Positions 45,675-53,354 of a DNA stretch of 64,000 nt are shown here, one piece after another. The first letter of the stretch is position 1, and each line of letters opens with the position of its first letter. Source of the DNA: Pseudomonas sp. SORT22 (GTDB lineage: Bacteria; Pseudomonadota; Gammaproteobacteria; Pseudomonadales; Pseudomonadaceae); the NCBI RefSeq assembly GCF_018417635.1, contig NZ_CP071007.1, positions 1,860,501 to 1,924,500 on the forward strand. Direction: 5' to 3'. The position numbers and the translations under genes are program-made. The notes under the pieces are model-generated. The model searched no databases and was not told where the DNA came from. It saw nothing but the letters and a program-made list of their open reading frames with translations.

Positions 45675-45704
45675 AAAAGCCCGGCCTAGGCCGGGCTTTT
45701 CTTT
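45675..45704. terminator. Bidirectional terminator between oprF and cobA
   Basis: AAAAGCCCGG-CCTAGG-CCGGGCTTTT, ten-base arms with A/T tracts on both sides, lying between the converging oprF and cobA stops. Confidence 0.93.
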
Positions 45705-45713
45705 GCCTGCGAT

Positions 45714-46451
45714 TCAGGCTGTCAGTTGCTGCAGCACTGCGCTGTGCGCTGCTGCCACCTCGCCGATCACCACAATCGCCGGGCTGCACAGCTTGAAGCG
45801 GGCGGCGTCCTGGCACAGCTGCGCCAGCGTGCTGCGTTGCTCGCGCTGCTGAGGCAGCGAGGCATTCTCGATCATGGCCACCGGCGTCTGCGCCGCCAGG
45901 CCACCTGCCAGCAAGCCCTGCTGCACGTCCTCCAGCTTGCTCACGCCCATGTACACCACCAGGGTAGTTCCGCCCTGGGCCAGCGCCTGCCAGTTCAACG
46001 GGCTGTCGTCCTGAGTGTGGGCGGTGACCAGGGTCACGCCACGGCTGACGCCGCGCAAGGTCAGCGAGATACCGCATTGGGTCGCGCCGGCCAAGCCTGC
46101 GGTAATGCCATTGACCAGCTCGGTTTCGACGCCATGAGCCTGCAACCAGGCCGCCTCTTCGCCGCCGCGGCCAAAGATGCACGGGTCACCGCCCTTGAGC
46201 CGCGCCACGCAGCGGCCCTGACGGGCATAGCGCAGCATCAGGCGCTGAATGAAGGCTTGCGGCGTGGAGCGGCATCCGCCGCGCTTACCCACGGCAACCA
46301 CCCGCGCCTGCGGGCAGTGTTGAAGAATGTGCGGGTTGACCAGGTCGTCGATCAGCACCACTTCGGCTTCCCCCAGGGCGCGTACCGCCTTGAGGGTCAG
46401 CAGCTCCGGATCACCGGGGCCCGCACCAATCAGCCAGACTTTCGCATGCAT
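45714..46451 (-). CDS. cobA: Uroporphyrinogen-III C-methyltransferase
   Basis: A 245-residue SAM-dependent methyltransferase: 'VWLIGAGPGDPELLTLKAVR', 'VVLIDDLVNPHIL', 'RLKGGDPCIFGRGGEEA', 'VNGITAGLAGATQCGISLTL' and 'TTLVVYMGV'. It makes precorrin-2 for sirohaem and B12. It follows the kinase gene by 28 bases in a nitrate-assimilation block, where sirohaem for nitrite reductase is the logical product. There is no fused CysG oxidase/chelatase domain. Confidence 0.96.
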   Translation of the reverse strand: MHAKVWLIGAGPGDPELLTLKAVRALGEAEVVLIDDLVNPHILQHCPQARVVAVGKRGGCRSTPQAFIQRLMLRYARQGRCVARLKGGDPCIFGRGGEEAAWLQAHGVETELVNGITAGLAGATQCGISLTLRGVSRGVTLVTAHTQDDSPLNWQALAQGGTTLVVYMGVSKLEDVQQGLLAGGLAAQTPVAMIENASLPQQREQRSTLAQLCQDAARFKLCSPAIVVIGEVAAAHSAVLQQLTA

Positions 46452-46479
46452 CGGGTTTTCCTCATCGGCATAGGGGCTG

Positions 46480-48150
46480 TCAGCCTTTTAGCAGGCTGAT
46501 CAGCAGGATCAGGTTAAGCAGCAGGGACAGCAGCGCCAGGGTGCGCCAGACTTTCAGCGGCTCGCGCTCAAGCAGCGGCCGCGGGCGCACGCTGAGCGCC
46601 TGGCGGTCGCCCTGTTCAAGCAGCAACAGCCATTGCTCGGCGGTTTCAAAGCGTTGCCGTGGGTCGGCGAGCAGTGCCTGAGCGAGGTTGTGCTCGAGCC
46701 ATTCGGGCAGGTCCGGGCGATAGCGGGCGGCGCTGATCGCCTGGGTGAAGCGCGGGCGCTGGAAGGCTTCGATTTCGCCATAGGGGTAATGTCCGGTGAG
46801 CAGGTAGTACAGCGTTACCGCCACGCTGTAGAGGTCCTGTTGCGGGCTGGGCGGCTCGGCGTCGAAGGCTTCCGGCGCAATAAACGAGGGCGTGCCCGGC
46901 AGTTCATGGGCGCGGTCCTCGGAAAGCCCCGGGCAGAACGCCAGGCCGAAATCCAGCAGGCGCAGCTGGCCGTCATCGCCCAGGAGCAGGTTCTCGGGCT
47001 TGATGTCGCGATGGAGGATGTTGCGTCGGTGCAGCGCGCCTACCGCCTGCAACAGTTGCCGGGCCAGCGCCTGCCATTGCGCCAACGGCAGGGGGCCGCT
47101 GGCGGCGAACCGTTGCGCCAGGGTTTGCCCGGAGTACTCGCGCATCAGGTAATACAGGTGCTGGCGCTGGCTGGCCGGGTGCACTTCGGGGAAGTAGCGC
47201 CCGGCCACCCGGCGCAGGAACCACTCTTCAAGCAGCAGGCCTTGCTGCGCGCCGGGTTCATCTTTGCGTTCGGCCGGCAGGGTTTTCAGCAGCCATGCCT
47301 GTTGCTGCGGGTCGCGCACGCGATACAGCAAGGATTGGCGGCTGTGGCCAAGCGCCCGCTCGACCTGCCAGCCGTCGATTGTCTGCCCGCTGCGCAAGGC
47401 GGGCGGCAGTGGCCATTGCTGCAATTGCGCCAGCGAATCACCGAGGTTGCTCGCACCCAGTTGTTCGACCCGCACCAGCAGGGCGCTGGCATTGTCCTGG
47501 CTGCCGCTGTAGTGAGCCGAGCTGACCAGGGTCTGGGCGGCGTCCTGCAGGTCGATCTGCTCGCGCAGCACCGCGCGAATCTGCGCTTCGCTGAGGCTGG
47601 CCCAGACGCCGTCGCTGAGCAGTACGAAACACTCACCGGCCTGCAGCTCGCCCTCCAGGTAGTCGACCTGCAGGTGCTGGTCCAGGCCCAGGGCGCGCTT
47701 GAGCACGTGCTGCATGCCGGGTTGGTCCCAGACGTGGTCTTCGCTGATGCGCTGCAGTTGCCCGGCGGCCCAGCGGTAGATCCGGCAATCACCGACATGC
47801 GCCAGGGTAAAACGCCGACCACGCAGCACCAGTGCGCTCAGCGTGGTCAGCAGCGGCTGGCCGCCGCCATTGGCACGCAGCCAGCGGTTCTGCGCCAGTA
47901 GCAGGCGGTCCAGGGCCTGGGCCACGCCCCAGGTGGCCGGCGTGGCGTAATAGTCCAGGGCCAGCGCCTGCAGGCTGGCCCGCGCCGCCAGGCCGCCATC
48001 GGCGCACTGGCTGACGCCGTCGGCGAGGGCGAACAGGTAGCCTTTGCTGGCGGCCAGTTCCGGGTTGGGGGTGACCAGGCGCAGGGCGTCCTGGTTTTCC
48101 TCCCGGGGGCCGCTGGCGCTGGCCTGGGCAAAGCTCAGTTGCAGGCTCAT
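46480..48150 (-). CDS. Bifunctional PP2C phosphatase / Ser-Thr protein kinase, membrane-anchored
   Basis: A 556-residue fusion. Residues 1-235 are a PP2C phosphatase with its metal aspartates in place (D21, 'ADGVS' D44, 'GDCR' D121, 'SDGVW' D180, 'QDNAS' D219). Residues 260-510 are a Hanks-type kinase: Lys289 ('LLKTLP'), catalytic HRD at 380-382 ('NILHRDIKPENLLL'), DFG at 400-402, and activation segment 'GTPSFIAPEAFD'. The glycine loop reads LGHSRQSLLYRV and lacks the normal GxGxxG. A final hydrophobic helix (about 530-553) anchors it in the membrane. It begins ten bases after nasA, so it is probably co-expressed with nitrate uptake; the target is unknown. Confidence 0.92.
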   Translation of the reverse strand: MSLQLSFAQASASGPREENQDALRLVTPNPELAASKGYLFALADGVSQCADGGLAARASLQALALDYYATPATWGVAQALDRLLLAQNRWLRANGGGQPLLTTLSALVLRGRRFTLAHVGDCRIYRWAAGQLQRISEDHVWDQPGMQHVLKRALGLDQHLQVDYLEGELQAGECFVLLSDGVWASLSEAQIRAVLREQIDLQDAAQTLVSSAHYSGSQDNASALLVRVEQLGASNLGDSLAQLQQWPLPPALRSGQTIDGWQVERALGHSRQSLLYRVRDPQQQAWLLKTLPAERKDEPGAQQGLLLEEWFLRRVAGRYFPEVHPASQRQHLYYLMREYSGQTLAQRFAASGPLPLAQWQALARQLLQAVGALHRRNILHRDIKPENLLLGDDGQLRLLDFGLAFCPGLSEDRAHELPGTPSFIAPEAFDAEPPSPQQDLYSVAVTLYYLLTGHYPYGEIEAFQRPRFTQAISAARYRPDLPEWLEHNLAQALLADPRQRFETAEQWLLLLEQGDRQALSVRPRPLLEREPLKVWRTLALLSLLLNLILLISLLKG

Positions 48151-48160
48151 GTTGTCATCC

Positions 48161-49372
48161 TCAAACCCGCGCCGCAGTCACCGCTGCCGAGCCCCAGGTG
48201 GTGCGCCAGCGCTGCTTGACGCCGTGCAGGCCGAACCAGGCAAGAATGCCCAGGCTGGCGAACAGCCACAGGCCCAGCTGATAGTCGCCGCTGTGCTGTT
48301 TGATCGCCCCCAGGCCCGCAGCGAGCAGAAAGCCGCCGATGCCGCCGGCCATGCCGATCAGCCCGGTCATCACGCCGATTTCCTGGCGAAAGCGTTGCGG
48401 CACCAGTTGGAACACCGCGCCGTTGCCGGCACCCAGGCCGAGCATGGCGCTGACGAACAGGGCCAGGGCAGCCACTGCGCTGGGCAGGTTGAAGCCGACG
48501 GCGGCAATGCAGATGGCGGCAACGCTGTACATCGCCAGCAGGGTGCGGATGCCGCCGAAGCGATCGGCCAGGGCGCCGCCCAACGGGCGCATCAGGCTGC
48601 CGGCAAAGACGCAGGCGGCGGTGTAGTAGCCAGCGGTCACCGGGCTCAGGCCGTACTGGTCGTTGAAGTAGCCGGGCAGGGCACTGGCCAGGCCGATAAA
48701 GCCACCGAAGGTGACGCTATAGAAGAACATGAACCACCAGCTGTCGCGATCGCCCAGGGCCTTGAGGTAGTCGGCCGCAGCTTTCGGTTTGGGCCGTTCG
48801 GGGGCGTTGCGCGCCAGCAGGCTGAACAGCACCAGGGTCAGCAGCAGCGGGATCACGGCAAAACCGAACACGTTGTTCCAGCCAAAGCCTGCGGCCAGGG
48901 CCGGGGCCAGCAGGGCGGCGAACACCGTGCCGGAGTTGCCGGCACCGGCGATGCCCATGGCCTTGCCCTGGTGCTGCGCCGGGTACCACTGCGAGGCCAG
49001 CGGCAGCGACACGGCAAACGAGGCGCCGGCAACGCCGAGGAACACCCCGAGCAACAAGGCTTGCTCATAACTGTGAATGCCCAGGCGCCAGGCGCAGAAC
49101 AGTGCGACGATGACAATCACCTGGCCGATCAGCCCGGCGGTCTTGGGTGACAGGCGGTCCACCAGCAGGCCCATGACAAAGCGCAGGATCGCCCCGGCCA
49201 GGATCGGCGTGGCCACCATCAGCCCGCGCTGCTGGGTGGTCAGTTGCAAGTCGGCGGCAATCTGCACCGCCAGCGGGCCGAGCAGGTACCAGACCATGAA
49301 GCTCAGGTCGAAATACAAAAAGGCGGCGAACAGGGTGGGGACATGCCCGGACTTCCAGAAACTCGTATTCAT
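48161..49372 (-). CDS. nasA: Nitrate/nitrite MFS transporter NasA (NarK family)
   Basis: A 403-residue, 12-helix transporter: MNTSFWKSGHVPTLFAAFLY at the start, 'SFMVWYLLGPLAVQI', the nitrate signature 'GIAGAGNSGTVFAALLAPAL' in helix 5 and 'GSLMRPLGGALADRFGG' in the second half. It takes up nitrate for assimilation. A 150-base untranslated leader with a terminator hairpin precedes it, matching NasT-type antitermination control. The kinase/phosphatase and cobA follow closely in the same direction. Confidence 0.95.
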   Translation of the reverse strand: MNTSFWKSGHVPTLFAAFLYFDLSFMVWYLLGPLAVQIAADLQLTTQQRGLMVATPILAGAILRFVMGLLVDRLSPKTAGLIGQVIVIVALFCAWRLGIHSYEQALLLGVFLGVAGASFAVSLPLASQWYPAQHQGKAMGIAGAGNSGTVFAALLAPALAAGFGWNNVFGFAVIPLLLTLVLFSLLARNAPERPKPKAAADYLKALGDRDSWWFMFFYSVTFGGFIGLASALPGYFNDQYGLSPVTAGYYTAACVFAGSLMRPLGGALADRFGGIRTLLAMYSVAAICIAAVGFNLPSAVAALALFVSAMLGLGAGNGAVFQLVPQRFRQEIGVMTGLIGMAGGIGGFLLAAGLGAIKQHSGDYQLGLWLFASLGILAWFGLHGVKQRWRTTWGSAAVTAARV

Positions 49373-49400
49373 CGAACACCTCGTTGAACAGGGACGGAAA

Positions 49401-49456
49401 CGAAAAAGACGTCGCCACCCGACCCGCTGGCGCGAGTGGGGGTGCGACGTCTTTGT
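49401..49456 (-). terminator. Leader terminator upstream of nasA (probable NasT antitermination target)
   Basis: In the leftward transcript: AAAGACGTCGC and GCGACGTCTTT form eleven paired bases, extended inward by the run facing CACCC with one bulge, followed by a U-run (GUCUUUUUCG). It ends about 30 bases before the nasA ATG. A terminator inside a leader, directly behind genes for an ANTAR protein (NasT) and its nitrate sensor (NasS), is the known layout of nitrate-responsive antitermination. Confidence 0.85.
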
Positions 49457-49522
49457 CGTGAAGGGGGCAACCGCCGTTGGCTACCTGTGCTGTGGTGATA
49501 GCAAGAGCCGGGCCAGAGTGCT

Positions 49523-50098
49523 TCAGCCGAGCAGGTCGCTCATGGCAATGATCTGCTCGGCCACCTGGATCAGCTTCTGCTGCTTGCTCATGGCCTGGCG
49601 GCGCATCAGGGTGTAGGCCTGTTCTTCGTTGCAGTCCTTCATTTTCATCAACAGGCCCTTGGCCAGTTCGATGCGCTTGCGCTCCGCCAGTTGCTGGTCG
49701 CGGGCCTGCAGTTGGGCCTTGAGCGCCTGGTCGCTTTCAAAGCGGGCCATGGCCACATCGAGGATCGGCTGCAAGCGCGTAGCCTGGATGCCTTCGACAA
49801 TGTAGGCGCTGACCCCGGCCTGGATCGCCTGGCGCATCACCCCGGGGTCGTGCTCGTCGGTGAACATGACGATCGGTCGCGGCCGGTCACGGCTGACCAG
49901 CACCACTTGCTCCATGACATCACGGCCCGGTGACTCGGTATCGATCAGCACCACGTCCGGATGCACCGTTTCGACGCGTGCCGGCAGGTCGATGGTCAGG
50001 CCCGACTCTTCGATCACTTCGAAGCCGGCCTGGACCAGCGCAGCCTTTAGCCGACCGACTTTTTTCGCGGTGTCGTCGATTAGCAGGATTCGCAGCAT
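49523..50098 (-). CDS. nasT: ANTAR-domain antiterminator NasT
   Basis: A 191-residue protein: an N-terminal receiver-like domain ('MLRILLIDDTAKKVGRLKAA', 'VVLIDTESPGRD', 'PIVMFTDEHD') and a C-terminal ANTAR RNA-binding domain ('RKRIELAKGLLMKMKDCNEE' through 'AYTLMRRQAMSKQQKLIQVA'). It binds nascent leader RNA of nitrate assimilation operons and prevents termination when released from NasS. Fourteen bases separate it from nasS; the target hairpin for nasA begins about 70 bases after its stop. Confidence 0.95.
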   Translation of the reverse strand: MLRILLIDDTAKKVGRLKAALVQAGFEVIEESGLTIDLPARVETVHPDVVLIDTESPGRDVMEQVVLVSRDRPRPIVMFTDEHDPGVMRQAIQAGVSAYIVEGIQATRLQPILDVAMARFESDQALKAQLQARDQQLAERKRIELAKGLLMKMKDCNEEQAYTLMRRQAMSKQQKLIQVAEQIIAMSDLLG

Positions 50099-50112
50099 GA
50101 GAGCGTCTCCGT

Positions 50113-51327
50113 TCAGCGTCGGGCGAGGGCGGCGGGCGGCTCGGCCAGCGCGTGCAGACGAAAGCTGCGGGCGTAGCCGTGCGGGTCGCTGCCATCCCAG
50201 CGGCTGCCATCGATCAGCTGGCTGCTACGCATGTCGGAACCTGCGCAGGGCACGCCGACCGCCGTGGCGGCGTCGCGGTACAGCGCCAGTTGCTGCACCT
50301 GGCGGGCTACGGCGAGGTAATCGGGGTCTTCACGCAGCAGGCCCCAGCGGCGGAATTGGGTCATGAACCACAGGCCATCGGACAGGTACGGCAAGTTGGC
50401 CCGGCCCTGGTCATACAGGCGCAAGGCGTGGCGATCCTGCCACTGGTTGCCCAGGCCGTCCTGGTAGTGGCCGAGCAGGCGCGGCTCGATGCTCGACAAC
50501 GGCGCATCCAGGTAGGCCTTGCTGCTGAGCAGTTGCGCGGTGCTGCGGCGGTTTTCGCGGCTCTGCTCGATAAAGCGGCTGGCGGTCAGCACCGCCATCA
50601 CCAGGGCCCGCGCACTGTTCGGATACTGTTCGACAAAGGCCCGGGTGCAACCCAGGACTTTTTCCGGGTGATCCGGCCAGATTGATTGGCTGGTGGCCAG
50701 GGTGAAGCCCTGGCCCTGTTCGATGGCGCCCGCCGACCCGGGTTCGCCGACGCAAAATCCGTCGATGCGTCCGGCTTGCAGGTGTGCGAGCATCTGGCCT
50801 GGCGGCACCACCACGCTGTTGACGTCATGCAAGGGGTGGATGCCCTGGCTGGCCAGCCAGTAATACAGCCACATGGCATGGGTGCCGGTAGGGAAAGTCT
50901 GTGCAAAGGTCAGTTTTGTCCTGCTTTGGTGCACGAAGCGCTCCAATGCCTCGGGACTGGTCACGCCCTGACGTTGCAGCGCAGCGGACAGATTGATGCC
51001 CTGGCCGTTCTGGTTCAGGCCCATCAGCACCGCCATGTCGGCGGCCGGACTACCGCCGATGCCCAGTTGCAGCGCGTAGATCAGGCCGTACAGGCTATGC
51101 GCGGCATCCAGCTCGCCGCTGGCCAGCTTGTCGCGCAGGCCGGCCCAGGAGCTCTGGCGCTGCAGGTTCAGGGTCAGGCCGTAGGTCTGGGCGAAACCCT
51201 GGGTCGCGGCCACCACCACCGAGGCACAATCGCTCAGGGCCATGAAACCGAGATTCAGGCAGGGCTTTTCCGGGGCATCGCTGCCGTTGACCCAGGCCAG
51301 CGAGGTTGCGGGAATAGGGTTGGTCAC
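50113..51327 (-). CDS. nasS: Nitrate sensor NasS (NrtA/CmpA-like, cytoplasmic)
   Basis: A 404-residue protein related to nitrate/bicarbonate ABC binding proteins ('[20 protein letters not shown]', '[20 protein letters not shown]', '[20 protein letters not shown]') but without a signal peptide, as expected for the cytoplasmic nitrate sensor that sequesters NasT. The start is GTG at 51327 ([20 protein letters not shown]); AGGCG lies upstream. The open frame continues 25 codons, but that extension reads through GC-rich non-family sequence. It is the first gene of the leftward nas block and is divergent from pyrD. Confidence 0.92.
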   Translation of the reverse strand: MTNPIPATSLAWVNGSDAPEKPCLNLGFMALSDCASVVVAATQGFAQTYGLTLNLQRQSSWAGLRDKLASGELDAAHSLYGLIYALQLGIGGSPAADMAVLMGLNQNGQGINLSAALQRQGVTSPEALERFVHQSRTKLTFAQTFPTGTHAMWLYYWLASQGIHPLHDVNSVVVPPGQMLAHLQAGRIDGFCVGEPGSAGAIEQGQGFTLATSQSIWPDHPEKVLGCTRAFVEQYPNSARALVMAVLTASRFIEQSRENRRSTAQLLSSKAYLDAPLSSIEPRLLGHYQDGLGNQWQDRHALRLYDQGRANLPYLSDGLWFMTQFRRWGLLREDPDYLAVARQVQQLALYRDAATAVGVPCAGSDMRSSQLIDGSRWDGSDPHGYARSFRLHALAEPPAALARR

Positions 51328-51440
51328 GTCATTGCGCCTGTGTCGAAGGTCAGGCCGTACCGCTCGCGTGGCAGGCGTTTGATCAGGGTGCAAGCAACGC
51401 ATATGCCAAGGCGGCCCTGTCCCCCGGGCGACGCCACCGC

Positions 51441-51446
51441 TATAAT
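51441..51446 (+). promoter_or_regulatory. Candidate -10 box of pyrD
   Basis: A perfect TATAAT 33 bases before the pyrD ATG. The -35 is poor. This is prediction from the motif alone. Confidence 0.5.
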
Positions 51447-51479
51447 CGCCCCCTCACTCACGTCGAGCTAAACCCGCCC

Positions 51480-52502
51480 ATGTATACCCTGGCCCGCCAG
51501 CTGCTGTTCAAGCTCTCCCCGGAGACCTCCCATGACCTGTCCCTGGACCTGATCGGCGCCGGTGGCCGTCTGGGCCTCAACGGCTTGCTGACCAAGGCGC
51601 CGGCTTCCTTGCCGGTCACTGTCATGGGCCTGAACTTCGCCAACCCGGTCGGGCTGGCGGCGGGTCTGGACAAGAACGGCGCGGCCATCGACGGTTTTGC
51701 CCAGCTGGGTTTCGGTTTTGTCGAGATCGGCACCGTCACCCCGCGTCCACAGCCGGGCAACCCCAAGCCGCGCCTGTTCCGCCTGCCGGAAGCCGAAGCG
51801 ATCATCAACCGCATGGGCTTCAACAACCTGGGTGTCGACAACCTGCTCAACCGTGTGCGCGCCGCCAAATACAGCGGCATCCTCGGCATCAATATCGGCA
51901 AGAACTTCGACACGCCGGTCGAGCGCGCGGTCGACGATTACCTGATCTGCCTCGACAAGGTCTACGACCAGGCCAGCTACATCACCGTCAACGTCAGCTC
52001 GCCGAACACCCCGGGCCTGCGCAGCCTGCAGTTCGGTGATTCGCTCAAGCAACTGCTCGACGCCCTGGCCGAGCGCCGCTCGCAACTGGTGACCGAACGC
52101 GGCAAGCATGTGCCGCTGGCGATCAAGATCGCCCCGGACATGAGCGACGAAGAAACCGCGCTGGTCGCCGCAGCCCTGGTCGAGTCGGGTATGGACGCGG
52201 TGATCGCCACCAACACCACCCTCGGCCGTGAAGGCGTCGAAGGCCTGCAGCATGGTGACGAAGCAGGCGGCCTGTCGGGCGCGCCGGTGCTGGAAAAAAG
52301 CACCCATATCGTCAAGGTGCTGGCTGGCGAGCTGGGTGGCAAGTTGCCGATCATCGCCGCAGGCGGGATTACCGAAGGCAAGCATGCGGCGCAGAAGATT
52401 GCTGCCGGTGCCAGCCTGGTACAGATCTACTCGGGGTTCATCTACAAGGGCCCGGCCCTGATTCGCGAGGCAGTGGACGCCATCGCCGCCATGGGGCGCT
52501 GA
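51480..52502 (+). CDS. pyrD: Dihydroorotate dehydrogenase (quinone), class 2
   Basis: A 340-residue FMN enzyme of pyrimidine synthesis that oxidises dihydroorotate and reduces membrane quinone. Class 2 is shown by the N-terminal helical extension ([20 protein letters not shown]), '[20 protein letters not shown]', '[20 protein letters not shown]' (catalytic Ser) and '[20 protein letters not shown]'. Length matches the family. It is alone on its strand between nasS and rmf. Confidence 0.97.
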   Translation: MYTLARQLLFKLSPETSHDLSLDLIGAGGRLGLNGLLTKAPASLPVTVMGLNFANPVGLAAGLDKNGAAIDGFAQLGFGFVEIGTVTPRPQPGNPKPRLFRLPEAEAIINRMGFNNLGVDNLLNRVRAAKYSGILGINIGKNFDTPVERAVDDYLICLDKVYDQASYITVNVSSPNTPGLRSLQFGDSLKQLLDALAERRSQLVTERGKHVPLAIKIAPDMSDEETALVAAALVESGMDAVIATNTTLGREGVEGLQHGDEAGGLSGAPVLEKSTHIVKVLAGELGGKLPIIAAGGITEGKHAAQKIAAGASLVQIYSGFIYKGPALIREAVDAIAAMGR

Positions 52503-52514
52503 AACCGCAGGCAT

Positions 52515-52540
52515 AAAAAAGGGCCCCCTCAAGGGGCCCC
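52515..52540 (-). terminator. Terminator of rmf (facing pyrD)
   Basis: GGGCCCC-CTCAA-GGGGCCC with AAAAAA on the left, so the T-run is on the leftward transcript coming from rmf. The rightward transcript (pyrD) gets the hairpin without a T-run. Confidence 0.85.
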
Positions 52541-52598
52541 TGGGCCTCAGCCCGCCGCCCGGATAGGGCGCGCATGGTAATCGGATTCAGTTCCTCGT

Positions 52599-52814
52599 TC
52601 AGCCAACGGCGTGAAGTTCGTTGAGTCTATGGATACCCGCAGTGCCGGTCATACCGTCCCAGTTGTCGCCGCGTCCTTCGCGCCAGCCATTGATCCATGC
52701 CTGGCGTACAGACGGTAGAGTAAAGGGGCAAAGCTCGCGGGATTTGCCGGTGACCCCATATTGGTAGCCACGTGAAAAAGCTCGTTCCAACGGATCACGC
52801 TTAAGTCTTCTCAT
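52599..52814 (-). CDS. rmf: Ribosome modulation factor
   Basis: A 71-residue basic protein, MRRLKRDPLERAFSRGYQYG, with the family's conserved 'CPFTLPSVRQAWINGWREGR' in the middle. RMF pairs 70S ribosomes into inactive 100S dimers in slow growth and stationary phase. GAGGG lies about ten bases before the ATG. A six-base-arm hairpin in its 5' region (52852-52868) may affect mRNA stability or translation. Confidence 0.96.
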   Translation of the reverse strand: MRRLKRDPLERAFSRGYQYGVTGKSRELCPFTLPSVRQAWINGWREGRGDNWDGMTGTAGIHRLNELHAVG

Positions 52815-53354
52815 AGGGTGTTGCCCTCACTTGTTGACTGTAATGTCCCGTCGACCTCTAGAAGGTCGGGCAGAATCGTTCTGCCGGTTTGCGCTCGCTG
52901 CCGGCGTCGCGAGCGGATGTGTTGCCCCGTTGCGGTGACAACCTGAGACCAGTTCTAACCAATGCAGGACACAGTGTGAATGATCGTTTTGTCATAAGGA
53001 CGTAACCTTTCATAGGGTCACAGGATAAGTAAATAAATGCGTCTGATTAGGATCTGGCGCAAAGCCCGCTATGATCAGGGTTTGACCTGCTGCAAAGTCA
53101 TCTGGCCATCGCTGTGTGATAATTTGTAACAACAGCGGCAAAACGACGAAGGGTCATTTTTCCCGGTTTTTTGCCTGAATTTTTCGTTCTGCCCGGCAAT
53201 CAAAGACTTTTCAGCCCTCGGCAAAAGTCGGATTGGCGGGCGGCCCGGCGCGAGATAAAGCGCCACTCGAACGCTGTGGAAAGGCGTTCGATTAAACATC
53301 GGAAGGGCGATGCGCTTGCCTCTCCACTTTATTGCTCAAGGCTCTGGATACCCC
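52815..53354. other. Long intergenic region between rmf and rlmL
   Basis: 540 bases between divergent genes, visibly richer in A/T than the coding DNA. I see a dyad CGACCT-CTAGA-AGGTCG at 52852-52868 and a possible promoter TTAGGA-N17-TATGAT (53047-53075), but no tRNA, no convincing ORF and no terminator. It could hold a small RNA; nothing in the bases proves it. Confidence 0.5.

Noticed and set aside
53075..53299. 74-codon frame on the minus strand in the rmf-rlmL gap
   Set aside because: No Shine-Dalgarno, composition unlike the neighbours and no family features; probably chance in A/T-richer DNA.
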